Assembly: GCA_965197275.1 (NCBI GenBank)
Contig: CBDAMQ010000032.1
Location: 248,001 to 312,000, forward strand
Length of the DNA stretch: 64,000 nt
Direction of reading: 5' to 3'
Source of the DNA: DASCOT01 sp965197275
GTDB lineage: Bacteria; Acidobacteriota; UBA890; WLXD01
Of this stretch, positions 36,426 through 44,418 are shown piece by piece; within the stretch, counting starts at the first letter, position 1, and each line of letters starts with the position of its first letter. The position numbers and the translations under genes were made by a program. The notes beneath the pieces are model-generated. The model was not told the origin of the DNA. It was given only the letters and a program-made list of their open reading frames with translations, and did not search any database.

Positions 36426-36719
36426 TCATCGCCGGCGTTCCGAGAAGATCGCCAACGCTTTTTTTAGAATGTCGCGCTCCTGCCGTACTCGCCGCACGTC
36501 CCGCCGTAGCTGTTGCCCGTCCAGGTCCTGGTCGGGCATCTTCCCCGCGCCCGGAAACGCCGTGACCCCCTGCTCCTGGAGCTGTTTGCGCCACTTGGTC
36601 AACATGCCGCGGCCAACACCCAGATCCCGGGCCACCTCAGACACCGGATGGCCCAGCTGCGTCACCATCCTCACTGCCTCAATCTTGAACTCGCGACTGT
36701 ACCGCCGTCGTGACCCCAT
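36426..36719 (-). CDS. IS3-family transposase OrfA
   Basis: 97 residues with an N-terminal helix-turn-helix (RRYSREFKIEAVRMV, then PVSEVARDLGVGRGMLTKWR) and a C-terminal coiled coil (LRRDVRRVRQERDILKKAL). It binds the element ends and is normally also made as an OrfAB fusion through the A-tract near its 3' end. The gene itself appears intact. Confidence 0.9.
   Translation of the reverse strand: MGSRRRYSREFKIEAVRMVTQLGHPVSEVARDLGVGRGMLTKWRKQLQEQGVTAFPGAGKMPDQDLDGQQLRRDVRRVRQERDILKKALAIFSERRR
36459..36465 (-). other. programmed -1 frameshift A-tract
   Basis: Seven A residues on the minus strand are read as A AAA AAA in the orfA frame. Slipping back one base gives KKSVGDLLGTPAMKYP, which leads into OrfB. 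This is the standard IS3 signal. Confidence 0.7.
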
Positions 36720-36790
36720 GCTTCACCTCCGAGCCCTTTATCGGGCTTCCAAAGGTGTCCGGGAAATCGGGGGAGGCCCAGGTGGGCCAG

Positions 36791-37840
36791 TTAGCGCACC
36801 CCGGTTTCGAACTCCACCGCCAGCCGGACGTCGTCCTCCGACCCCATGTACAGCGGCACGCGCTGGTGCAACTCGGTGGATTGGACATCGAGGATTCGCT
36901 CGGTACCGGTCGATGCCATGCCGCCGGCCTCTTCGATCACCATCCCCATGGGGTTGGCCTCGTACATCAGGCGGAGCTTGCCGCCGGGGTTCTTCTGCGT
37001 TGCCGGATACATGAAGAGCCCACCGTACAGCAGCGTGCGGTGCACGTCGGCGACCATCGAGCCGATGTAACGGGCGGAATATGGTCGGCCGCTTTCCGAG
37101 TCGTCCTCCTGAAGATGATCCAGAAAGCGTCGGGTGCTCTCGAAGAAGACGTTTCGATAGCCCTCGTTGATGCTGTATACGGCGCCCTTCTTCGGAATCT
37201 CGATGCGCGGATGCGAGAGCAGAAACTCGCCGATGCTCGGATCGAGCGTGAAGCCGTATACGCCTTCGCCGGTGGTGTAGACCAACATCGTGCTCGAGCC
37301 GTAGAGGATGTAGCCTGCGGCCACTTGCTCGGACCCCTTGCGCAGCAAGTCAACCAGGCTGCCGTGCCCGGGGTCGGTAACGCGGCGGTAGATCGACCAG
37401 ATCGAGCCGATCGAGACGTTGGCGTCGATGTTCGATGAGCCGTCCAGCGGATCGAACAGCAACACGTACTCGCCGGTGGCGAACTTGTCGGGGATGGGGA
37501 TCGGATCGTCGACCTCTTCTGAGCCCATCAAGCACAGCATGCCGCCGTGGTCGAAGTTCTTGATGAAGCACTCGTTGGCAAACTCGTCGAGCTTTTGTAC
37601 GCGCTCACCCTGGATGTTGGTCGTCCCCGTTTCCCCGAGGATGTCGACCAGCCCCGCCTTGGTGACCTCGCGGCCAATTAGCTTGCCGGTGAGAGCGATG
37701 TCATAGAGCAGCCGCGACAGAGCGCCGCTGGCATCGGGATGCTCCGCCTGGCGATCGAGGATGTGCCGCTCGATGGTGACGATCTGGTTGGGCCGCGTGA
37801 CGATCGGGGTCTTCAGCGTTGCGGCCGGGCGGCTGGGCAT
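36791..37840 (-). CDS. fbp: class I fructose-1,6-bisphosphatase
   Basis: 349 residues; removes the C1 phosphate of fructose-1,6-bisphosphate in gluconeogenesis or the Calvin cycle. Family signatures are all present: LMGSEEVDDP, the metal-binding LLFDPLDGSSNIDANVSIG, the GRPYSARYIGSMVADVHR sugar-binding stretch and LMYEANPMGMVIEEAGGMAS. Length is typical. GGAGGA precedes the ATG at 37840. The IS3 element sits directly after the stop codon, so any gene formerly downstream may have been uncoupled. Confidence 0.95.
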   Translation of the reverse strand: MPSRPAATLKTPIVTRPNQIVTIERHILDRQAEHPDASGALSRLLYDIALTGKLIGREVTKAGLVDILGETGTTNIQGERVQKLDEFANECFIKNFDHGGMLCLMGSEEVDDPIPIPDKFATGEYVLLFDPLDGSSNIDANVSIGSIWSIYRRVTDPGHGSLVDLLRKGSEQVAAGYILYGSSTMLVYTTGEGVYGFTLDPSIGEFLLSHPRIEIPKKGAVYSINEGYRNVFFESTRRFLDHLQEDDSESGRPYSARYIGSMVADVHRTLLYGGLFMYPATQKNPGGKLRLMYEANPMGMVIEEAGGMASTGTERILDVQSTELHQRVPLYMGSEDDVRLAVEFETGVR

Positions 37841-37979
37841 GAGGGTTCCTCCGAGTGCTCGTTGATGCGAGGCACCACTCTACAAGGTACGCGGTCCCTT
37901 AATTCTGGCCTGCCGGCGGCCGAAATCAAGCGATCGGGGTCCGTCTCACCTCTGCGGAGGGTCTGCCAGGACAAGAACC

Positions 37980-38357
37980 ATGGAGACAGACGTGGCGAGT
38001 TCGCTGACCAGTGCGCGCAAGTTCATCGCTCAGTGCCGCATCTATCTGGACTGCGACGTCGGCACCGGGCTCATTGCGGTAGCCGCGCGGGACGACGTCG
38101 ACCGCTGCTATGTAGCAGTGGCCGACCTCCTCGACGAGGCGTGTGTCGAGATCGAGGCAGCGGACCCTCGTTTGGATGGCGGTGGGCTGTTGCTGCAGCG
38201 ACTCATCGGCGCATGCGTGCTACTGGCCCTGTGTGCATTCTGTGCCATGTACATGGAGGACTGTCCACAGGCCCTGCGGGGGATCGCGCGGCGCGTCCGC
38301 GCCGATGCGCACAGGCTGCGGAAGCAACTCTGGCTGCGGCTGGAGCACGCCGCATAG
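37980..38357 (+). CDS. hypothetical protein
   Basis: 125 residues of unrecognised family. Codon use is like that of the neighbouring real genes (third positions mostly G or C), and CAGGA precedes the ATG. The sequence is mainly helical and amphipathic (SSLTSARKFIAQCRIYL, ALRGIARRVRADAHRLRKQL), with a Cys-rich hydrophobic stretch at about 72-90 (LLLQRLIGACVLLALCAFC) that may be a membrane helix. It lies between divergently read fbp and the cyclotransferase gene. Confidence 0.55.
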   Translation: METDVASSLTSARKFIAQCRIYLDCDVGTGLIAVAARDDVDRCYVAVADLLDEACVEIEAADPRLDGGGLLLQRLIGACVLLALCAFCAMYMEDCPQALRGIARRVRADAHRLRKQLWLRLEHAA

Positions 38358-38413
38358 CTTGGCGGGCCTCTTTGGAAGAGGCAGGCGGAAGCTGCAGCCG
38401 GCATACTGAACGG

Positions 38414-39331
38414 ATGTTCTCGATTGGTAACCGCCGGACAACCGACCCGCGCCGCCCAACGCGGATCTGCGTCCTTGCGCTTGCGGCGAGCGTTGTCGGG
38501 TGCTCGAGCGCGTCGACCGGCGTCGACCAACCGAGGCTGGCGGATGTCGATGTCCCGTCGGCAGCACGAAACCTGCCGGCCGCGGCCGGCGGCGAAGTCG
38601 AGCCGACGGCGCTTGCCCAAGCTGACGGTGCCGCTCGTCCGCAGACCTTTGAGGTCGTGCGTAGCTACCCCCACGATCCGTCGGCCTTCACGCAGGGGCT
38701 CGTGTTTCGCGCCGGCTATCTTTACGAAGGAACGGGACGGCGTGGGGAATCGTCGCTCCGCAAAGTAGAACTGGAGACCGGCCGCGTGCTCGAGGCCGTC
38801 GATCTGGCGCCGGCGTTCTTCGGTGAGGGGATCACGATCCTCGGTCAGCGCGTCTATCAGCTGACCTGGCAATCGGGCATCGGCTTCGTTTACGACCTCG
38901 ACAGCTTCACCACCGTGGGGCAGTTCCGGCAGTTCACCGAGGGCTGGGGCCTGACCCACGATGGCACCCAGCTGATCTCGAGCGACGGTAGCTCGTGGAT
39001 CTACTTCCTCGATCCCGAGACGGTGGCCCCGGTGCGACAGGTCGAAGTACGCGACAACGGTCGCCCGGTGGACCAGATCAACGAGCTCGAGTACATCGGT
39101 GGCGAGATATACGCCAACGTCTGGCATAGCGACGATATTCTGCGGATCTCACCGCGCACCGGCGAGGTACTCGGAAGGATCGACATGTCCGGGATCATCG
39201 ACGCCGACCTCATCCAGGACCCCGAGGCGGTGCTCAACGGCATTGCCTACGATCCGGATAGCGGCCGGGCGTTCGTCACCGGCAAACTCTGGCCGCGCCT
39301 CTTCGAGGTGCGTTTCGTCAGCGCCCGCTGA
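38414..39331 (+). CDS. glutaminyl-peptide cyclotransferase, lipoprotein
   Basis: 305 residues. A lipoprotein signal (LALAASVVGCSS, Cys near 33) and a low-complexity linker precede a five-bladed propeller of the plant/bacterial glutaminyl cyclase type: VVRSYPHDPSAFTQGLVF, YEGTGRRGESSLRKVELETG, FGEGITILG, QLTWQSGIGFVYD, INELEYIGGEIYANVWHSD and the C-terminal LNGIAYDP..FVTGKLWP. It cyclises N-terminal Gln of exported peptides to pyroglutamate. Starts at ATG 38414; a much longer frame upstream is an antisense shadow of fbp. Confidence 0.9.
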   Translation: MFSIGNRRTTDPRRPTRICVLALAASVVGCSSASTGVDQPRLADVDVPSAARNLPAAAGGEVEPTALAQADGAARPQTFEVVRSYPHDPSAFTQGLVFRAGYLYEGTGRRGESSLRKVELETGRVLEAVDLAPAFFGEGITILGQRVYQLTWQSGIGFVYDLDSFTTVGQFRQFTEGWGLTHDGTQLISSDGSSWIYFLDPETVAPVRQVEVRDNGRPVDQINELEYIGGEIYANVWHSDDILRISPRTGEVLGRIDMSGIIDADLIQDPEAVLNGIAYDPDSGRAFVTGKLWPRLFEVRFVSAR

Positions 39332-39393
39332 CATCCGCCCAGCCGTGAAGCCGGCCGACTACGCTACGGCCCGCGTACCCGGACTCCGGGAGG

Positions 39394-39645
39394 TCAGATC
39401 GAGCCTTCGGTCTTGGCGAACGAAGAGTCCTTGTCGCCACCGAACCGGTACCCACCGCTGAAGCCGATCTTCTTGTGCTCGACGGCGACAATCTGGGAGC
39501 TGTTGATCACCACCGTCGCCGGCTCACCATCGATCGAGGTAGTCTTGCGCGGTATCAGCTCGACGAACTTGCCGTCGCACAGGAAGCGAGCGTCGTCCGC
39601 CTCCATGACGGTTTCGTCGGACAGCTCGATCTCATAACGCGCCAT
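39394..39645 (-). CDS. conserved-looking small hypothetical protein
   Basis: 83 residues from ATG 39645; an upstream extension would run into the inverted-repeat element and is rejected. Alternating strands (ARYEIELSDETVMEADDARF, KFVELIPRKTTSIDG, ATVVINSSQIVAVEHKKIGF) suggest a small all-beta cytosolic protein. I do not recognise the family. It converges on the cyclotransferase gene, with a small CCGGACTCCGG-type stem between them. Confidence 0.6.
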   Translation of the reverse strand: MARYEIELSDETVMEADDARFLCDGKFVELIPRKTTSIDGEPATVVINSSQIVAVEHKKIGFSGGYRFGGDKDSSFAKTEGSI

Positions 39646-39656
39646 GGGCGGAGACT

Positions 39657-39829
39657 CTAGCAGGCCGTGGTGAAAGTGTGGTAACCGTTCGGGCGACTGG
39701 GGGTTGCGCGCGGATGCTGTGTCGTTCGTCGTCAACGATGGGGGTAACCATCGCCTCCTTCTCTCTCCTGGCCTGCGCCTCGCAAGACCCTGTCGCCAGG
39801 CCCACCACACTTTCACCACGGCCTGCTAG
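39657..39829. repeat. 173-bp MITE-like element with 26-bp perfect inverted repeats
   Basis: The left arm 39657-39682 and right arm 39804-39829 are perfect reverse complements, and each end terminates in CTAG. The 121-base centre holds no gene. Additional GCAGGC/CCTGC motifs follow at 39830-39856. The layout (short, non-coding, long perfect ends) suits a miniature inverted-repeat transposable element or a large REP-like unit inserted between two divergent genes. Confidence 0.7.
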
Positions 39830-39904
39830 CAGGCCACCGCCTGCCATAGCAGGCGGTCGCAACGGTGACGCTCGGATAGAATCATCCTCTCCGGGAGGTC
39901 CCTG

Positions 39905-41308
39905 ATGCTGTTCGAGCGCTTCGAAGACGTTGATCTGTCGCAGGTGTCCTACATCGTCGGATGCCCGGCCGACGGACGTATTGTGGTCGTGGATCCGCGG
40001 CGCGATGTTGATCTCTATCTCGACTTTGCCCGACAGCATGATGTGGAAATCGCATACGTGCTCGAGACCCACATCCATGCCGATTTCGCCTCGGGGTCTC
40101 GTGAGCTGGCGGCGGTCGCCGGCGCCGAGCTGCTGCTGTCGGCGTACGACGCCGGTGAGCTGTATGACGTCAGCTTTCCACACACGGAGCTGCACGACGG
40201 CGATACGTTCAGCATCGGCGGCGTGACGTTCCGCGCCCTGCACACACCGGGACACACGCCGGAGCACATGGGGTTCCTGGTGTTCGATGGGGCGCGATCC
40301 AGCGACGTGCCACAGTTGTTCTTGAGCGGCGATTTCGTGTTCGTCGGATCCGTCGGCCGACCTGACCTGCTCGGCGAGGAGGCCAAGATCGGCCTCGCCA
40401 ATCAGCTGTACGAGAGCATCACCAACGTCCTGCCGCAGCTGCCGGATGGTCTCGAAGTACACCCCGGACACGGCTCTGGCTCGATGTGCGGGGCCGGCAT
40501 CAGCGGGCGCCCGCTCTCGACCCTCGGATACGAGCGCCTGGCGAACCCGTACCTGCAGCCGATGGAGCGGGACCATTTCGTTGCCAAAGTGCTGGCGGAG
40601 GTGCCGCTGTTCCCGGACTACTACCGGCGCATGAAGCAACTCAATGCTGATGGCCCGGCGAGCTTGCTCGATGCGCCGTCCGTAGCAGCGCTGGCCGCCG
40701 GTCGTTTCGCCGAGTTGCGAGACCAGGGGCATGCGGTAGTGGACCTGCGTACCCAAGAGGCTTTCGCAGCCGGCCACGTGCCGGGCTCTTACTACGTCGG
40801 CCATCGCCCGGGGATGTGGGGGGCGTGGACGGTGCCCTACGACACTCCGTTACTGCTGGTCGTCGACGACGCGCGGCACGCTGCCGAGGCCTGGTATCGG
40901 GGTCTCGTGCGCGTCGGGCTCGATGACGTTCGCGGCTTCCTGGAAGGCGGTATCGACGCCTGGGGTGCTGCAGGTCATCCGATAGCTGCGACCGCACAGA
41001 TCGCTCCGAGCGCGCTGTCGGCGAGGCTCGACGGCAACAATCTGGTGGTGCTCGATGTGCGCGGCGAAGCCGTCTGGGACGCCGGACACATCACCGCTGC
41101 CGTCAACATACCGGCCGGACGCGTCGCGCGGCGGTTGGATGAGGTGCCGGATGGCAACGCCTCGGTCGCAGTGATCTGCAACACCGGGTTCCAGTCCACC
41201 GTGATCGCTAGCCTGCTGGAACGCCACGGGCGCTCCGGCGTGCTCAGCGTCTGCGGCGGGATGACGGCGTGGAGCCAGGCAGGCTTGCCGACGCAGGTTG
41301 CGAGCTAG
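39905..41308 (+). CDS. CstB-like persulfide dioxygenase-rhodanese fusion
   Basis: 467 residues. An N-terminal metallo-beta-lactamase domain (about 1-245) has iron-site residues in THIHADF (His56, His58), HTPGH (His117) and LSGDF (Asp143). Two rhodanese domains follow. The first (about 265-355) has no catalytic Cys, reading LLLVVDDARHA where the loop should be. The second carries Cys425 in VICNTGFQS. Enzymes of this layout oxidise glutathione or CoA persulfides and pass sulfane sulfur on, detoxifying sulfide. It is probably cytosolic and starts at ATG 39905. Confidence 0.9.
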   Translation: MLFERFEDVDLSQVSYIVGCPADGRIVVVDPRRDVDLYLDFARQHDVEIAYVLETHIHADFASGSRELAAVAGAELLLSAYDAGELYDVSFPHTELHDGDTFSIGGVTFRALHTPGHTPEHMGFLVFDGARSSDVPQLFLSGDFVFVGSVGRPDLLGEEAKIGLANQLYESITNVLPQLPDGLEVHPGHGSGSMCGAGISGRPLSTLGYERLANPYLQPMERDHFVAKVLAEVPLFPDYYRRMKQLNADGPASLLDAPSVAALAAGRFAELRDQGHAVVDLRTQEAFAAGHVPGSYYVGHRPGMWGAWTVPYDTPLLLVVDDARHAAEAWYRGLVRVGLDDVRGFLEGGIDAWGAAGHPIAATAQIAPSALSARLDGNNLVVLDVRGEAVWDAGHITAAVNIPAGRVARRLDEVPDGNASVAVICNTGFQSTVIASLLERHGRSGVLSVCGGMTAWSQAGLPTQVAS

Positions 41309-41451
41309 CGCAGGCGGGCTGGGGTTCGCGCGGCGCGTCGGACGTGCACCACGGCCAGCTCGCGTCGTAGCTCGACCGCCGTCCTGATGACGGTCCAGCC
41401 CGACCACAGCGCCAGCGCTGCGAGTGCCAGTGGAACAACCTGATTTACCAT
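41305..41451 (-). CDS. 48-residue single-pass membrane protein
   Basis: A short frame from ATG 41451 to TAG 41305. AAGGA lies eight bases upstream. One hydrophobic helix (VVPLALAALALWSGWTVI, about 5-22) is followed by a strongly basic tail rich in Arg. The stop codon overlaps the last bases of the convergent dioxygenase gene. The good ribosome-binding site and membrane-helix plus positive-inside tail support a real microprotein; function is unknown. Confidence 0.5.
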   Translation of the reverse strand: MVNQVVPLALAALALWSGWTVIRTAVELRRELAVVHVRRAARTPARLR

Positions 41452-41726
41452 TTCGTGTCCTTAATGTCCCGGGTCGTCGAGCCCCCCGTGCTCCGGCCCG
41501 ACGACCCGGGCTTCGTAGTCCGCTTGCCTCTTCCTTGTCTTGTTAGACGCGCGAGCAACGGTTTCGGTTGCTCCGGTTACCTACTTATTCGCGCGAACGC
41601 CCCCAGAAGTTTCATTAAGTCGGTTGCCGACCCTCGCAGGGGAGCAACTATCGGGTCGCTCCCTGCGCGGATCGAACGTAGCGTAGGCTTCAGTCTGACC
41701 ACGCGACACATCTACGTAGGGGCACG
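41452..41726. other. intergenic region with strong hairpins
   Basis: 275 bases without a credible gene. It contains a perfect 12-base stem (CCCGGGTCGTCG at 41468-41479 with its complement at 41499-41510) and a second 7-base stem (GAGCAAC/GTTGCTC, 41553-41573). It separates the 48-residue gene from the Ada-like gene and holds the latter's promoter. No known riboswitch class was recognised. Confidence 0.5.
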
Positions 41727-42569
41727 ATGAACGCCGACTATTGCCGTATTCAGGAAGCCATCCGCTATCTCCGGGCTCACGCCGACGAGCAGCCTCAGCT
41801 GGACGACGTGGCGGAGCACGTCGGGCTCAGCAAGTTTCATTTTCAGCGACTGTTCCGCCGCTGGGCCGGCGTGTCGCCGAAGCGGTTCCTGCAGTTCGTT
41901 ACTGTGGAACGCGCCAAGCGGCTATTGCGTGAATCGGTATCGGTGCTCGAGACGTCGTTCGAGACCGGACTTTCGGGCCCATCCAGGCTGCATGACTTGT
42001 TCGTCAGCGCTGAAGCCGTCACACCCGGTGAGTTCAAATCGGGTGGCGCCGGCCTGGAGCTGCGTTACGGGTTCCACGACTCGAGCTTCGGAGAGTTCCT
42101 GATCGCCAACAGCGAGCGTGGGATCGCAGCCTTGACGTTCATCGATGATCGTGGAAGCGGGGCCGCGGTCGAAGATCTCGCCAGCGACTGGCATGCGGCA
42201 GCGCTTCTGCCAGACGATGCCGGCACCGCGTCGGCAGCGCGTCAGGCCTTCGCCTTCGATCGCATCGAACCGCCGCTGCGGCTTCTAATGCGTGGGACCA
42301 ACTTCCAGATCCAGGTATGGCGGGCGTTGCTGGCCATCCCGCCGGGATCGGCCATGTCGTATGGCGACGTTGCAGCTGCCGTCGGCCGGCCTACTGCGCA
42401 CCGCGCTGTAGCCAGCGCGATCGGAAGCAACAGGATCGCCTTTCTGATCCCCTGTCATCGCGTCCTGCGTGCCGACGGTGATTTCGGTGAGTATCGTTGG
42501 GACCCGGCCCGCAAGATCGCTATGCTCGGTTGGGAAGCGGCTCACCAGGAGGTCGCCGTACATGCCTGA
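41727..42569 (+). CDS. Ada-like AraC regulator / O6-methylguanine-DNA methyltransferase
   Basis: 280 residues. An AraC-type helix-turn-helix (LDDVAEHVGLSKFHFQRLFRRWAGVSP, about 25-105) is fused to an alkyltransferase domain (about 112-272) with the acceptor Cys243 in IPCHRVLRADG and the WRALLAIPPGSAMSYGDVA recognition region. It repairs O6-alkylguanine by suicide transfer and may activate repair genes. The N-terminal zinc domain of Ada, which senses methylphosphotriesters, is missing, as in many Ada homologues. It lies 20 bases upstream of the PLP decarboxylase gene. Confidence 0.9.
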   Translation: MNADYCRIQEAIRYLRAHADEQPQLDDVAEHVGLSKFHFQRLFRRWAGVSPKRFLQFVTVERAKRLLRESVSVLETSFETGLSGPSRLHDLFVSAEAVTPGEFKSGGAGLELRYGFHDSSFGEFLIANSERGIAALTFIDDRGSGAAVEDLASDWHAAALLPDDAGTASAARQAFAFDRIEPPLRLLMRGTNFQIQVWRALLAIPPGSAMSYGDVAAAVGRPTAHRAVASAIGSNRIAFLIPCHRVLRADGDFGEYRWDPARKIAMLGWEAAHQEVAVHA

Positions 42570-42589
42570 CGCCGAGCCGGCGGCTCAGC

Positions 42590-44002
42590 ATGTCTGACAC
42601 CGAGGTGGTGGCGGCGTTGCGTGCCTTGCGCCAGGCTGCGGCGGCGACAAGCGAGAAGGTTGCCGACGGTCCGGTCTCGGAGTCGCCCTCCGTGCGTGAC
42701 GTACGGTCCCGTATCGCCACGCTCTTCGATCTGTCGCGCCCCACCTCTGCGGATGAGCTTGTCGAACGGGTCATCGAGCGTCTGGCGGCGGAAACCGTTC
42801 ACGTCACGCATCCACGATATTTCGGGCTATTCAACCCGGCCGTGCCGCCGATCACGGTGGTCGCTGACGCGCTGGTGGCGATGTTCAACCCGCAGCTCGC
42901 CGCCTGGGACCATTCGCCAGCCGCCCAGGAAATCGAGCGTCTGGTGCTCGTCGCCCTGGGGCGGCTCGTCGATCTGGATCTCGATGGAGGCATCGCCCAC
43001 TTCACCAGTGGCGGCGCCGAGGCCAACGGAACTGCGACCCTTGCGGCGCTGGTGGCGGCGTTCCCGTCCCTGCCCGAGACCGGGCTGCGGGCCCTGCCGG
43101 CGCAGCCAACGCTGTATCTCTCGGCGCAGGGCCACGACAGCTTTGTGAAGATAGCCGTTGCCTGTGGGCTGGGCCGGAATGCGGTCCGCCTGGTCCCGGT
43201 TGACGACGACTTCCGCATGGATGTGGCGGCGTTGCGCCATCAGCTGCGCCAAGATCGGGCCCGAGGCGAGCAGCCGTTTCTGGTCGTCGCCACCGCCGGC
43301 ACGACCTCGACTGGAGTGATCGATCCGCTCGCATCGATCGCCGAAATCGCATCTGAAGAAAGCCTCTGGATGCACGCCGACGCCGCCTGGGGCGGTGGTG
43401 CCCTGTTGTCGGAGCGTCTCCGACCGGCGCTGGCTGGCATCGAGGCGGCCGATTCGATGACCTGGGACGCCCACAAATGGTTATCGGTGCCGATGGCTGC
43501 GGGCATGTTTTTCAGTCGCCGGGCGGCGCCGGTACGCGCAGCGTTCGATGTCCACACGACGTACGTGCCCCCCAGCCCCGAGGGAGCGGACGATCCGTAC
43601 ACCGTGTCGTGGCAATGGACTCGGCGGTTCATCGGCCTGAAAGTCTTCATGGCCCTGGCCGAGGTCGGGTTGTCGGGCTACGGGGAGCGCGTTGAGCACC
43701 AGGCGGAGATGGGCGACCGGTTGCGGCACCGGCTGCAGGATTCAGGGTGGCTGCTCCGTAACCGGACCCCGCTACCGCTGGTCTGCTTCAGCCATCCGGG
43801 GATCGAATCGGGCCGTGCCACGGCGGCGGAGGTGGTAGCGCGGGTGATCGCTTCCGGGAAGGCATGGGCCTCGACGATCCGCTTGCCCACGGGAGCGGAG
43901 GTGGTTCGTGCCTGCGTCTGCAACTACCGCACGGGCGCCGAGGACATCGATGCCACCGTGCGTGCATTCGACAGCGCGCTGTCGGAGATTACAGGCCACT
44001 AA
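42590..44002 (+). CDS. PLP-dependent group II decarboxylase
   Basis: 470 residues of the aromatic amino acid/glutamate decarboxylase family. The PLP Lys is 296 in TWDAHKWLSVPM. VVATAGTTSTGVIDPL and WMHADAAWGGGAL (Asp pairing with the pyridine nitrogen) precede it, and HFTSGGAEANGTATLAAL binds phosphate. The substrate amino acid cannot be told. The ATG at 42590 follows the Ada-like gene closely, so transcription may be shared. Its stop codon lies in a 16-base tandem duplication. Confidence 0.85.
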   Translation: MSDTEVVAALRALRQAAAATSEKVADGPVSESPSVRDVRSRIATLFDLSRPTSADELVERVIERLAAETVHVTHPRYFGLFNPAVPPITVVADALVAMFNPQLAAWDHSPAAQEIERLVLVALGRLVDLDLDGGIAHFTSGGAEANGTATLAALVAAFPSLPETGLRALPAQPTLYLSAQGHDSFVKIAVACGLGRNAVRLVPVDDDFRMDVAALRHQLRQDRARGEQPFLVVATAGTTSTGVIDPLASIAEIASEESLWMHADAAWGGGALLSERLRPALAGIEAADSMTWDAHKWLSVPMAAGMFFSRRAAPVRAAFDVHTTYVPPSPEGADDPYTVSWQWTRRFIGLKVFMALAEVGLSGYGERVEHQAEMGDRLRHRLQDSGWLLRNRTPLPLVCFSHPGIESGRATAAEVVARVIASGKAWASTIRLPTGAEVVRACVCNYRTGAEDIDATVRAFDSALSEITGH

Positions 44003-44017
44003 GATTACAGGCCACTA
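43986..44017. repeat. 16-bp perfect tandem duplication at a stop codon
   Basis: AGATTACAGGCCACTA occurs at 43986-44001 and again at 44002-44017. The TAA of the decarboxylase gene spans the junction. The coding sequence is not changed by the second copy. Confidence 0.9.
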
Positions 44018-44088
44018 GCTGCTGGCGCCGGGGAACATGAGGCTCCTGCCGTCGGTCACCGGACCCACCGCACCCTCGCCGCGAACCG

Positions 44089-44418
44089 CTATTGGTCCTC
44101 GTCGGGTCGCCAGCGGTGACGCGGCATGTTCACCCGTCCGTCGGCGCCGAATTGCACTCCTTCCGCCTCGAGCCGTCCTCTCTGGCGTCCCGGGGCGGTT
44201 GGCGTTACGCGGTCCGTCGAGCACTCTCCGCGCACGTTGACGACCCGGTGCCACGGGACATCGCCAGGGCAGTCGTGCATGGCCCAGCCGACGGCTCGTG
44301 GGGTTAGCGGTCGGGAATGAAACTCGGCTACCTGACCGTAGTTCATCACCCGCCCGGAAGGGATCTGTCGCACGATGTCCCACACCTCGTGCCAGGCGCT
44401 CGGTTCGCTGCGGGTCAT
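44089..44418 (-). CDS. alkyltransferase-like protein (ATL)
   Basis: 109 residues from ATG 44418. The fold is that of the alkyltransferase DNA-binding domain (VWDIVRQIPSGRVMNYGQVAEF), but the active site reads PWHRV, with Trp56 in place of the acceptor Cys. ATL proteins bind O6-alkylguanine without repairing it and hand the lesion to nucleotide-excision repair. The start overlaps the permease stop codon (ATGA), so it is the last gene of a long minus-strand series. Confidence 0.9.
   Translation of the reverse strand: MTRSEPSAWHEVWDIVRQIPSGRVMNYGQVAEFHSRPLTPRAVGWAMHDCPGDVPWHRVVNVRGECSTDRVTPTAPGRQRGRLEAEGVQFGADGRVNMPRHRWRPDEDQ

Larger units (their letters stand above)
35366..36465 (-). pseudogene. 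IS3-family transposase OrfB, broken by a 68-bp duplication
   Basis: From the frameshift site the protein reads through MKYPIIKQLSGKFPVRRLCK, the HTH_21 region and the rve domain, with catalytic Asp residues in VWVGDLTYL and LHHSDRGSQY. At SMSRKGDCWDNAP a perfect 68-base tandem duplication changes the frame and the first reading ends in TSCVTVASPSA. After the duplicate the original frame resumes with SMSRKGDCWDNAPMESFFSTL, which holds the catalytic Glu. The Glu is thus lost from the continuous product, so the transposase should be dead. Confidence 0.9.
35340..36785 (-). mobile_element. IS3-family insertion sequence, defective
   Basis: Imperfect inverted repeats share the core TTTCCCGGACAC: left end near 35340-35366, right end near 36752-36785 on the opposite strand. 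They enclose orfA and orfB on the minus strand. The right end lies only a few bases beyond the stop codon of the fructose-bisphosphatase gene. No clear target duplication was found. The element differs in sequence from the other two IS3 copies in the window. Confidence 0.85.

Noticed and set aside
37739..38413. Long plus-strand extension of the cyclotransferase frame into the fbp gene
   Set aside because: The extension is antisense to fbp. The lipoprotein signal at ATG 38414 marks the real start.
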